Shown piece after piece: positions 1-8,515 of a stretch of 25,830 bases of DNA. The stretch is from Cochliopodium minus. Lineage: Eukaryota; Discosea; Himatismenida; Cochliopodiidae. Under the pieces are notes generated by a model that was not told where the DNA came from, did no database searches, and was given only the letters and a program-made list of their open reading frames with translations. Made by a program: the position numbers and the translations under genes. Position 1 is the stretch's first letter, and every line of letters starts with the position of its first letter. The stretch spans positions 1-25,830 of the forward strand of contig JAMYWO010000072.1 in NCBI GenBank assembly GCA_024220525.1, written 5' to 3'.

Positions 1-76
1 CCATAGTTTTTTAATTTTGTTTCCAAAAAGGAATAAGCAAAAGAGAGAATATATAATTAAACAATTTTTTTTTCAG

Positions 77-1329
77 ACAAAAAAATAAGGGCATTCATGG
101 TTGCTTCATATTCTCCAACTAATATTGGTGAATGGGAAAGCCCTCCAGGGCTCAGTCATGCATTTTATCTTGCGCTTCCCTTTCTTTATTGCACAAAAGG
201 AGAGTTGGAAGAACTTAATAATAACTTCAATGAAAGAACGGATATCAGGAGTTTTGGATTAAATATTGACAAGGAAGTTAGAGATACAATTTTTGAATTC
301 AGTGGAGGGCATCTTGGACTTATCTCAGAGTTGTATAGAAATATATTTTTCAATTTTCGTCAAGATGGTCCTAAAGATACCTTTTCTCCAATCCCAGTCA
401 CAAATCAAGAAATATTTCACTTTATTTACAGCGGGCAAAATCTCAAATTATTATTGGCTTATAGGCCATTCCTCGACATAAAAACCTTCATCACTCAAAA
501 TAACCATCTGAGAGATCTATTAAGAGATTTGTTCTTTACAAATCGGCTGAATGTAACCAGATTTTCTCAAAAAGATTTATCAGATCTCCTCAAATTGGGA
601 ATTATTGATTTTACTAATCCCCCAAACGCAGATGAAATTACTTGGAGTTTTAGAATGATGAAAATTTATATGATAGATATCCTCTTTTCATCAACCCAAA
701 GACCCACCATCTTGGAGTTCAAAAAGAAATATAATGGAGATATGAATGCATTCCTTTGGGATGTTCTTGAAAGATGTTCTCCAAAACAATTGAAGAATGG
801 AATTGGAGAAGAAACAGAATATCTGAGAGAGGCACATGCAGTGGCAGAATTCTACAGAGTAGTAACATCCTTGATTCCTTCCGAATTCACCATATTTTTG
901 AAATATGGGAAAGATGTTGGAGTTGGACCAAAACTTATAGATTTTTATATCAATGATTCCACCCAATGGGCACTTGAATTCCTTGTTGAGAAAAATGATC
1001 CTCTTGGACATGCTGAAAGGTTTGAAATTGGTGGATCTTATGAAAAAGCATTGAGAAAAAATTTTGCTGTTATTCATTTCCTGTCCAAAAATTATAGAGA
1101 CTGGCCAAGCCTGATTGTTGATGGAGTATGGAGGATCGAGCTTGATGATCAATGTAATTCTGCTCTAGTTCATCCTTGGATTAGAAAAGACTGCAATGAT
1201 CCAGGTATTCGTGGTGAACAAAAGATGATAATGTTTGGAGGAGATGTTGATTATACATTTCAAGATAAAAAAGCACAAAAAAAATCCAAAAAGAATTCTC
1301 CCAGAAAAATTAAAAAATCCAACAAATGA
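77..1329 (+). CDS. Crinkler-type NTPase plus restriction-endonuclease-like nuclease protein, 3' part
   Basis: Seen: an open frame runs from a splice acceptor (ttttcag, ending at 76) to a TGA at 1327-1329. The first ATG is at 97, but the frame is open back to the acceptor, so this is probably a last exon with upstream exons outside the window. Residue numbers count from that ATG. Residues 1-110 resemble the C-terminal half of a STAND-like P-loop NTPase (the FMVASYSP strand, then a GGHLGLISELYR helix); the P-loop itself is not in view. Residues about 245-340 match the nuclease module of Crinkler (CR) effectors: Glu251 in AEFYR, Asp282 in GPKLIDFYI, Glu294 in WALEFLVE, and the following H-x-x-x-F and Y. 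The last 30 residues are Lys-rich, a possible nuclear targeting tail. Known: Crinkler NTPase-REase proteins occur in oomycetes, fungi and various protists. Inferred: nuclease activity and any effector or self-defence role. The reading frame looks whole. Confidence 0.6.
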
Positions 1330-1702
1330 AATTAAAATTGATTCTATTTGAAAAAATCTATTTCTGCGATAATATTGGAATTGTGAGAGTATGAACGAAA
1401 CTGAAGAGGAAAAAATGACATTGGTGTAGATTTACGTGAAGAAGATAAAGGACCAGTATTTTTGTATAAAAAAAAATTGATCATTAGTATACTCATCTGA
1501 AAATAAAATGTTTATTATGAGAAAACAGATTTTTGGAAACAATAATTTTTCTTTATTGAGGAAAACCAGAAACCTGTCAATTGTTTTGATCAAGCATCTC
1601 AAAGTTTTCTTTAGAACAATTTTACTGTTCTCTTCTTTAATTTGAAACTTTTCAATGAAAAATTATTTATTTTTATTCTGAATTATAGATTCTATTAGAT
1701 AT
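1330..1702. other. intergenic, no gene seen
   Basis: AT-rich spacer between the 3' end of the Crinkler-type gene and the 3' end of the minus-strand gene. The two genes converge on it. It holds no open frame of convincing composition and no recognised RNA or repeat. Confidence 0.5.
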
Positions 1703-3246
1703 TTAAAAAAATCTCTTTTTCTGGCTTTCATCACAATAACTTTTGGCCAAAAATTTAATAATGAAAAGCTGCAAAACTTTAGGAAGGATTAGGTGGAGAG
1801 ATTTCCTCCTCTTACACAACACAATCCAATGAAAAACATCCAAGCGAAACGAAGGAGGAAATTTTGTGTGATTTTCAGTTGACCATTCAAGATGTACCCA
1901 AGAAACAGCATAGATGAGATTTGTGACGAGTTCTATTGGTGTTTTATATGTGCTTGTGCAAATTGAATAGACCCATCCCTTTCCTTTTTTTCTTCTCATT
2001 ATTAATGGGTTTTCTGAATCTCCCACTACATATTCTTTTAGATATAGAAATAAAAAAATTAATTAAAATTGATTAAAAATTGAATTAATTTTAAAAGTTA
2101 AATAAATCAATTTACAAAAAAAAAAATTAAAAATACAAAATTAAAAAAATAAATAATAAAAAAAAAAATAAAAATAAAAATAAAAAAAAAAAAAAATTAA
2201 CAAAAAAATTACAATTAAAAAATTACAATTAAAAAATTTTTTAATGTAATTAAAAAAAAAAATACATATAATATATGAAATTAAAATAAGATTAAAAAAT
2301 TGTTTTATAAAAGCAAAAAAGAATCCAATCCAGAAAATTAAAATTATATTTTTAAACAATAAAAATATTACCCACATTTTCGCACAAGTTTAGATCATTG
2401 TGAGCGACTATTTTAAACAGTGAATTTATTGGCAAGTTTTGAACAAAGGGATTATTCTCGTATTTCATTTTCCATTTCATATCCCATTCTAAAAAACAAT
2501 AAAAAATGTAAGTCAATAAAAAAAATAAAATTTATTTTATCCAACCAAAATTTTTTTTAACTTTAGATCCGAAAGTTTCAACTTTTTTTTTCATTTTCAA
2601 AATAAAAAATAACATTTAATTAATAAAATTATTAATTTTCTGACCATTCGCTACTTGATAATTTTCTCTTTCCCATCTTCCTTTAATTGTATATACGGCA
2701 TTTCTGGGTGGAATCAATTTGATATAATAAATTTATTAATTTATAAATATATTATTCTGAATTAACCTTGCATTGGAAGGTCCCAATGTACATACAATCC
2801 CTCCATTATCTAGAATCGATAATTATATATCGTAATCAGATTTTTTTATTTTGAATGTGAGATTAATTTTACCCACATAATCAGCTATATCATCTTTGAA
2901 TAACATTAAACGTAACATTACATATTAAAGAATTAGCAATCGATGAATATCTAACCTCCCTGTATCAAATTTATAGAATTAGAATTAATATAAAAGGTTA
3001 TTTGCATATATAAGTTTATACCATCAGATCAATGTCTCCTATTTTTGGCCTATTTCCTCCATCCAAGATTATGATGGTCAGTTGATTGATTTTGAAGGTA
3101 TCCCTGTAGATTTTCCATGATTCCTCCCTAATTTGTAGATTTAACAACCTCATATTCCTATCTTTGTGCAATGCATCCAATGTTTTGGTTTTGCTAGTTT
3201 GGAAATAGCCAAACTCGATGTTTTCATCCACATATCCCTGTTTCAT
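1703..3246 (-). CDS. unrecognised protein, seven exons including a 4-nt microexon
   Basis: Not recognised. Exons in transcript order: 3246-3022, 2959-2956, 2893-2873, 2809-2767, 2703-2645, 2488-2372, 2025-1703 (TAA stop). All joins keep one frame through GT-AG introns and give about 263 residues. The ATG at 3246 is the proposed start; an acceptor-like cag lies 6 nt inside it, so an upstream exon is possible. The 4-nt exon GGAG is required to connect DIDLM to DDIADYV in phase. The introns on both sides of it are 62 nt; the last intron (2026-2371) is a long A-rich tract. The protein is soluble-looking, with no signal peptide or clear membrane helix, a Trp/Lys-rich centre (WDMKWKMKY) and a basic C-terminus. 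Exon structure is well supported by phase; function is unknown. Confidence 0.6.
2956..2959 (-). other. 4-nt microexon GGAG
   Basis: On the minus strand this reads gatacag|GGAG|gttaga. It is the only piece found that joins the exon ending at 3022 (phase 0) to the exon starting at 2893 (which needs one preceding base) without a stop, giving Gly-Asp at the junction. Both flanking introns are 62 nt, within the normal short-intron range of this window. Read-through of either intron meets stops in all useful frames. Confidence 0.5.
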
Positions 3247-3489
3247 TTTTTTTTAAAAAAAATTTCTTTTTCTTTGAAAGATGGATTGTGAAAGATGCTT
3301 TTTTTCTAGAAAGAAACTAAATTAATTTTTTGTTTTAAACCCTTTATTATTTTTATTATTATTTATTTTTTTACATTATGTTTTATTATTTAATTCATTT
3401 TTCTTTTTTCATTTTTCATTTTTTCAACAAATTTTTTTTTTATTTTTTATTTTATTTCTTATTTTTTTTCAACAAATTTTTGTTTTTGA

Positions 3490-3869
3490 TTAATTCTGTT
3501 TGTAATATTTAGGGAGAGGGTTAAGCATTTTGACAGAACTTTGAGCACCCAAAGAGACTTGAGGATAAAGAAGGATTTTTTTAGGGTTGGAGTAAGAAGT
3601 GACAAATTCCGCACCATCCTGAGGGGAGTACCTGTAAATTTCTACAACCGAATAATCTTCTTTCGAAACCAAAAAAGTAAGTATATCTCTTTCTTTAATT
3701 CTAGCTTTTTCTAAGTCAAATTTTTCGTTGCGTGTCAACTTCAGGTAACATTGTCCTTTGTCCTTTTTTGAGATTATAAAAATAATTTTTTTTTTTTTGA
3801 ATTTATAAAAATTTATTTTGATTAAATTTACGAGATAAAGTCCCAAGTTGTAAGGAATATTGTAAGTTC
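3490..3869 (-). CDS. 3' exons of an unrecognised gene
   Basis: Two exons on the minus strand, 3869-3832 (38 nt, coding TYNIPYNLGLYL) and 3762-3490, join in phase through a T-rich intron and end with a stop at 3490. The readable protein is about 103 residues and includes a charged stretch (NEKFDLEKARIKERD) and a beta-rich C-terminal half (SVVEIYRYSPQ, FVTSYSNPKKILLYP). The exon at 3869 begins in phase 1, so at least one exon lies upstream, probably beyond the T-rich stretch at 3885-4110; I could not place it. No family recognised. No signal peptide or membrane segment in the visible part. Confidence 0.5.
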
Positions 3870-3884
3870 CTTCAAAAAAAAATT

Positions 3885-4110
3885 TTTTTTTATTTATATA
3901 ATTTTTATTGTTTTGTAAAACACCTTTTTTTAAATTATGTTTTTAATATTTTTATTGAAATGTTTTATTTTTTAAATTTTAAATTTCGTTACTTTTGTTG
4001 ATACTTTTTTTTATTTTTTCAATTTTTATTTTTATTTTTATTTTAAATTAATTTTTTTTATTTTTTGATAATTTCATTTTTTATTTTTTATTTTTTTTGA
4101 TATTTTAAAT
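3885..4110. repeat. T-rich low-complexity tract
   Basis: Runs of T broken by single A (TTTTTA-like units) with no coding potential. Such tracts fill most introns and spacers in this window. Confidence 0.7.
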
Positions 4111-4117
4111 GCATTTC

Positions 4118-4386
4118 AATTTAAGAAAGTAGAAAATGAAAAAACAAGAAAAGAAGAAATCAAAAAAATAATGAAAGAAAAACCAATAAAAGAAATGATT
4201 GATGAAATTTTTTTTAAAAAAAAATAATTTTGGATATGATCTCTCTCAAATGAAATTCTTCTTCATTTCTTCTCTTCAAATCAACGAAATTCAAGTTGAC
4301 AAAAACAAAAAAATATTTTTTTGTGGATGGAAAATGAGAGAAAATAAAATGAATGTTGTTTTTTGTTTACCTTCTCTAACAATGTA
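4118..4386 (+). CDS. possible exon of a lysine-rich protein, frame broken at a homopolymer
   Basis: Two overlapping plus-strand frames look coding. From about 4118 a Lys/Glu-rich frame (ENEKTRKEEIKKIMKEK, then IKEMIDEIFF) ends at a poly-T/poly-A run near 4208-4226. Just after the same run a second frame continues as NNFGYDLSQMKFF, SLQINEIQVDKNK and KIFFCGWKMRENK, up to a TAA at 4387. One changed homopolymer length would connect them, so this is either one exon with a sequencing indel or a decayed gene. It may belong with the coiled-coil stretch that follows at 4690, but I found no in-phase join. Product unknown. Confidence 0.3.
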
Positions 4387-4389
4387 AAT

Positions 4390-4685
4390 ACATTTCTTTA
4401 AATCTTTTTATTTCTTATTTTTTATTTTTTATTTTTTATTTATTTTAAAATTATTTTTGATTTTTGAATTTATTTTACTTCTTCATTGATTTATTTTTTA
4501 TTTTTGAATATTTTTGTGTAAAGTGAATACGAAAAAATATTTATTTTTCATTTTTTTATTTTTTATTTATTTTATTTTTAATTTAAATTTTTTATTTTTT
4601 ATTTTTAAAAATCTATTTTGTATCTGTGTTAATTGATTTACTTTCTTAAAAACAATTTTGTTTATTTTTTAATTTTTATTTTTAG
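4390..4685. repeat. T-rich low-complexity tract
   Basis: About 300 nt of TTTTTA-like sequence between two coding-looking stretches. It could be an intron (it ends in tttttag at 4685) or a spacer. Nothing else seen. Confidence 0.6.
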
Positions 4686-4689
4686 AATC

Positions 4690-5248
4690 TTTTGGTAACA
4701 GAACAAAGAGATGAGAACAATAATCTCAAAAAAATTATTACCAACTTCTAAAACCAAATTATTTTTTCAGAATAATTTGGTTTTAGAAGATCTTAAAAAC
4801 AACAACAACCAACTCCAAAAAGAATTAGAATATCTTAAAAACAACACCAGTCTCAACAATGAAAATAACCAAATCAAAAAAGAAAAAGAAGATCTTAAAT
4901 TTATTGTAAATGATCTTAATGAAAAAAATAAAATTTTGGAAAAAGAGAAAGAAGAAAAGAAAGAAAAGGAGAAAGAAGAAAAGAAAGAAAAGGAGGAAGA
5001 ATTGAAAAAGAAAATTAAAGAAAATATTGAAAAATAAATTCTTTTTCTCCTTCTTTCAACCTTGAAAATGAAGAAAAAGAAGAGAATCATTTTTCTTTTG
5101 TTGATGAGAATTTGAACAAAACTTTATTTGTGGAGTTTGCAAGAAAGTGATGAAAGATCCTCGACTATGTGGAGAATGTAAAAACAGTTGTTGTCTTCTA
5201 AATTTTTTTGGTATAATTGGACAACCATTAATAAAAATAATAAAATAA
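4690..5248 (+). CDS. coiled-coil protein with RING-like cysteine cluster, frames broken
   Basis: Three neighbouring plus-strand frames look like one protein. The main frame, reading to a TAA at 5037, is a long Asn/Lys/Glu coiled coil (LEDLKNNNNQLQKELEYLK, then EKEEKKEKEKEEKK). After a poly-A run the frame shifts to one reading NSFSPSFNLENEEKEEN, FVDENLNK. From 5123 a third frame reads FICGVCKKVMKDPRLCGEC, then KNSCC, to a TAA at 5248. The pattern C-x2-C, Met-Lys-Asp-Pro, C-x2-C, Cys-Cys resembles the first half of a RING or TRAF-type zinc finger, which would suggest a ubiquitin ligase. A conventional second half is not visible. Both frame changes fall at homopolymers, so sequencing error or a decaying gene are both possible. 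An inverted repeat lies at its 5' end. Confidence 0.35.
4745..4789. repeat. perfect 19-bp inverted repeat, 7-nt loop
   Basis: Arms 4745-4763 and 4771-4789 are exact reverse complements with loop TTTTCAG. The right arm is in the coiled-coil frame (NNLVLED); the left arm brings stops into the frame upstream of it. It could be a hairpin in the transcript or a fold-back artefact. Confidence 0.8.
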
Positions 5249-5671
5249 AAAATAAAAAATAAAATATTGAGGTTCAAGGAAAAAAAATTGTAGAAAGGAA
5301 ATAGTATCTTTTGTTTAAAAGTTGAATAATTTAACCCACTCTAGAAATTTTTAATCAAATAAAATAAAAATATAATAAGAGGAAGAGTTTATCAGGTTTG
5401 ATGGATTTGTAGGAACAAGAAGTTACAATTTAGAGAATCATATCTTTGTTACTATGATTTATATCAATCATATTATTATTTTTTATAAAAATACAATCTC
5501 AAAATCCAGTAAAATGAAAGAGAATATACCATTCAAAATTAAAATCTGAATATTTCTTTCAATCGAAGGTATTTAATTTATTTATCATTTTTATATCATT
5601 TTCTATTCCAATCTATCTATCCATAAATGAAAAGATATATCTGGTTGATTTTAAAATGGGATTAAAATAAT
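5249..5671. other. intergenic, no gene seen
   Basis: AT-rich spacer between the 3' ends of the plus-strand coiled-coil stretch and the minus-strand UBC-like gene. I see no coding frame, RNA or ordered repeat in it. Confidence 0.5.
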
Positions 5672-6671
5672 TTAATTGTTATTTTTTGACCATGTTGAAA
5701 TAAAATCATTTGAAAAAAATTTATAATCAATCTCTTTGAGACTCAACTCATTGATCTGAGATTTTTTGATAAATTTTCTTGCCTTCAGCTCTATCAAACA
5801 CCAAGACTCTTTGGTGGCAACGTGATAATGATTCAAAAAAGAGATGATCAAACTAGTAGACCAAACTAACTCTGAAAGCTTTGAATTAAGAGATTTGGAA
5901 GGATTGTTTTCCGAAATGGTTTTGATATCCACTTTGAGTAAAAGAGATGTGTCTTCAACACTCCAATACCCACTAATTTTTTGTAGAGAGATGATTTTCA
6001 TCACATCATTCAATATTTTTGCTATTATTAAAATAAAATAAAGAAAACATCTCCAAATATTAAAAAAATTTTTTTTTTTTTTTTTACTATTGTTATTCGT
6101 TTGCACCACAACAAAATTCCAATCCTTTACTTCCAATTTTACATTTTTTGCTCCTTTTTCCAATTTTTGTTCTATTCGAAAATCGTCCCTCTCTGTAATT
6201 TGTAAGACAGAATTATCCTCTTGTGAACGTTTTCCGAAATAAACATCCAAGTCATTGTCGGGGATTATCATAAAGAATGGAGAAGTTGTAACAGTTTTTG
6301 GAAAATTTTTGTTGAGTGCAGGAACATAGCCACCTAACAAAGTTTGCTTTACAATTTGCGAAAAATATTTTTTGTCATTGAACATGAGATAGTTTGCTTG
6401 AAGCTTGGACGGGAGCTCTTCATTGTTTATAAACTCTTGATTAGTAGGTTGGATGAAAAGGTCCAGTAAGTTGTAGCAGATAGTTGTGACAGAAAAGGTG
6501 GGTTTCCAGTAATTCAGAATTTTCACTTCAATGAAAAAAATTAATTTAAAAATTAAATAAATTGATATTTTTTTTTTTACAATTAACTCTCCCTTCAAAT
6601 GAAATACTTGGGTGATAAATTGGTGTTGTTAGACATTTGATGACAGGTGCATAATCAGGATAGTTGGGACC
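5672..6671 (-). CDS. UBC12-like pseudo-E2 fused to a VIT/vWA-protein-type C-terminal module, 5' truncated
   Basis: Exons in transcript order: about 6671-6581, 6525-6088, 6021-5672, joining in phase. The first reads NYPDYAPVIKC, YHPSISFEGRVN and the second continues LKILNYWKPTFSVTT, LDLFIQP, QTLLGGYV. Known: this is the core of a ubiquitin-conjugating (E2) fold, closest to the NEDD8 enzyme UBC12 (HPN, EGNVCLNIL, DWKP). The catalytic Cys is replaced by Asn in GRVNLKIL, so it should be inactive as an E2. A linker of about 90 residues follows. The last exon (SLQKISGYWSVED, LVWSTSLIISFL, ESWCLIELKARKF) resembles the helical tail of VIT/vWA-domain proteins. Inferred: a non-catalytic ubiquitin-like-binding protein. 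The N-terminal part of the E2 fold is missing because the exon runs into GC-rich bacterial DNA at about 6668-6672. Confidence 0.7.
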
Positions 6672-6725
6672 GAGACGCCGCGTAACACCAAGGCAGGCGC
6701 GACGACGCCGGGAGCCATGCGATGA
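6671..6725 (+). CDS. ftsL: ftsL C-terminal tail (fragment)
   Basis: The frame ETPRNTKAGATTPGAMR ends with a TGA at 6723-6725 that overlaps the ftsI start as ATGA. Position directly before ftsI and the Pro/Thr/Ala-rich tail fit the end of FtsL, the small membrane protein of the divisome. Only about 18 residues are present, so the call rests mainly on gene order. Confidence 0.4.
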
Positions 6726-8500
6726 GCCGCTCGATCGATCAGGAGGCGCCGGTGGAAGGGCAGGCGGGGCCGGAGGAGATCGCCGTCAAGCGCGGGCGCC
6801 TGGCCTGGCTGCGCGACGTCTTCCGCATGAGCGGCGAGAAGAGCGAGCCGCGCGTCGGCCTCGTTATCCTCGGCTTCTCGGCGTTGTTCCTCGCCATCAC
6901 CGGGCGTCTTGTCTATCTCGGGGTCGCGCCGAACGAGCAGGTGGGCCTGCGCCGCGCGACCTCCAACGCCATCTCCGCCGCCCGGCCCGACATCGTCGAC
7001 CGCAACGGCGAGGTGATGGCGACCGATATCCGCACGGTCTCGGTCTTCGCCGAGCCGCGCCGCATCCTCGACAAGGACGAGGCGACCGAGCTCCTCACGG
7101 CCGTGCTGCCGGATCTCGACGCCAAGGAGTTGCGCGACAAGCTCGCCACCAAGAAAGGCTTCGTCTGGGTCAAGCGCGAGATCACGCCGCGCCAGCAGGC
7201 GGAAGTCCACCGGCTCGGCATCCCCGGCGTCGGCTTCGTGCCCGAGAACAAGCGCGTCTATCCGAATGGCAACGCTGCAGCCCATGTGCTCGGCTTCGCC
7301 AATATCGACAATGTCGGCATCGCCGGCATCGAGAAATATATCGACTCGCAGGGGCTGCAGGACCTGAACGGGGCGGGGCTGGCGACCGAGGCCTCCGACC
7401 TCAAGCCGGTCAAGCTCTCGATCGACCTGCGCGTCCAGCATCTGCTGCGCGACGAGCTGTCGAAGGGACTCGAGCGCTTCAAGGCGATCGCCGCCGCCGG
7501 CGCGATCATGGACGTGAACACCGGCGAGGTGATCGCGCTGGTCTCGCTGCCTGATTTCGATCCCGGCAACCCGGTCGACGCGCTGGAGAAGGACCGGATC
7601 AACCGGATGAATGTCGGCGTCTACGAGATGGGCTCGACCTTCAAGGCGCTGACCATCGCGATGGCGCTGGATTCCGGCAAGGCCAACATCAATTCGAGCT
7701 ATTCGACCGCCGGCGGCATGATGCGGTTCGGCCGGCAGGTCATCAAGGAATACCACGGCACCGGCCGCACGCTGACCGTGCCGGAAGTGTTCCTGCACTC
7801 GTCGAACATGGGCTCGATCAAGATGGCGCTGGCCGTCGGCGTCGACGGCCACAAGGCCTTCCTCAAGAAGATGATGCAGCTCGACCGGATGACGACCGAG
7901 CTGCCGGAAAGCGCGGCGCCGATCGTTCCGCAGCGCTGGGGCGAGATCAACACCGCGACCATCGCCTTCGGCCACGGCCTCGCGGTCGCGCCGCTGCAGG
8001 CGCTGACGGCGGTGGCGGCCCTGGTCAATGGTGGCTACCTGATGAAGCCGACCTTCCTGAAGCGGACCGAAGAGGAAGCCCGGCAGGTCGCGACCCGCGT
8101 GATCAAGCCCGAGACCTCCGAGGCGATGCGCTTCATCATGCGGCTCAACGGCGAGAAGGGTTCGGCCCGCAAGGCCAATGTCGAAGGCTATTTCGTCGGC
8201 GGCAAGACCGGCACGGCCGAAAAGGTCATCAATGGCCGCTACGCCAAGAACAAGAACTTCACGACCTTCACGGCGATCGCGCCGTCCGACAAGCCGAAAT
8301 ACCTGTTCCTCGCGATCTATGACGAGCCGAAGGGCTATGCCGAGAGCGGCGGCTATTCGACGGCGGCGTGGAATGCCGGCGTCACGACCGGCCGCGTGAT
8401 CGAGCGCGCCGGGCCGATCCTGGGGCTCAACCCGCGCTTCGACCCGCCGCCATCGCCCTTCCCGCTGATGGCGCGGCTGGGCGCCTGGGGTTCGCGCTAA
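6722..8500 (+). CDS. ftsI: FtsI / PBP3, septal peptidoglycan transpeptidase
   Basis: Full-length class B penicillin-binding protein, 592 residues, ATG 6722, TAA 8500. It cross-links septal peptidoglycan during division, acting in the periplasm on lipid II-derived strands with FtsW. Seen: a short cytoplasmic N-terminus, one membrane anchor (VGLVILGFSALFLAITG, about residues 42-58), a PBP dimerisation region, then the transpeptidase domain with the three active-site motifs: STFK (Ser305 nucleophile, Lys308), SSN (360-362) and KTG (495-497, followed by TAEK). Length and motif spacing are normal and the frame is intact, unlike several host genes nearby. It overlaps the upstream ftsL stop by ATGA and is followed after 15 nt by murE, so it is part of a bacterial operon. 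There are no introns. The long opposite-strand frame across it is a GC-rich shadow. Confidence 0.95.
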   Translation: MSRSIDQEAPVEGQAGPEEIAVKRGRLAWLRDVFRMSGEKSEPRVGLVILGFSALFLAITGRLVYLGVAPNEQVGLRRATSNAISAARPDIVDRNGEVMATDIRTVSVFAEPRRILDKDEATELLTAVLPDLDAKELRDKLATKKGFVWVKREITPRQQAEVHRLGIPGVGFVPENKRVYPNGNAAAHVLGFANIDNVGIAGIEKYIDSQGLQDLNGAGLATEASDLKPVKLSIDLRVQHLLRDELSKGLERFKAIAAAGAIMDVNTGEVIALVSLPDFDPGNPVDALEKDRINRMNVGVYEMGSTFKALTIAMALDSGKANINSSYSTAGGMMRFGRQVIKEYHGTGRTLTVPEVFLHSSNMGSIKMALAVGVDGHKAFLKKMMQLDRMTTELPESAAPIVPQRWGEINTATIAFGHGLAVAPLQALTAVAALVNGGYLMKPTFLKRTEEEARQVATRVIKPETSEAMRFIMRLNGEKGSARKANVEGYFVGGKTGTAEKVINGRYAKNKNFTTFTAIAPSDKPKYLFLAIYDEPKGYAESGGYSTAAWNAGVTTGRVIERAGPILGLNPRFDPPPSPFPLMARLGAWGSR

Positions 8501-8515
8501 GCAAAGTCTATAACG

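Noticed and set aside
691-1152. Minus-strand open frame inside the Crinkler-type gene
   Set aside because: It mirrors the coding strand; the plus frame shows conserved nuclease residues and normal composition.
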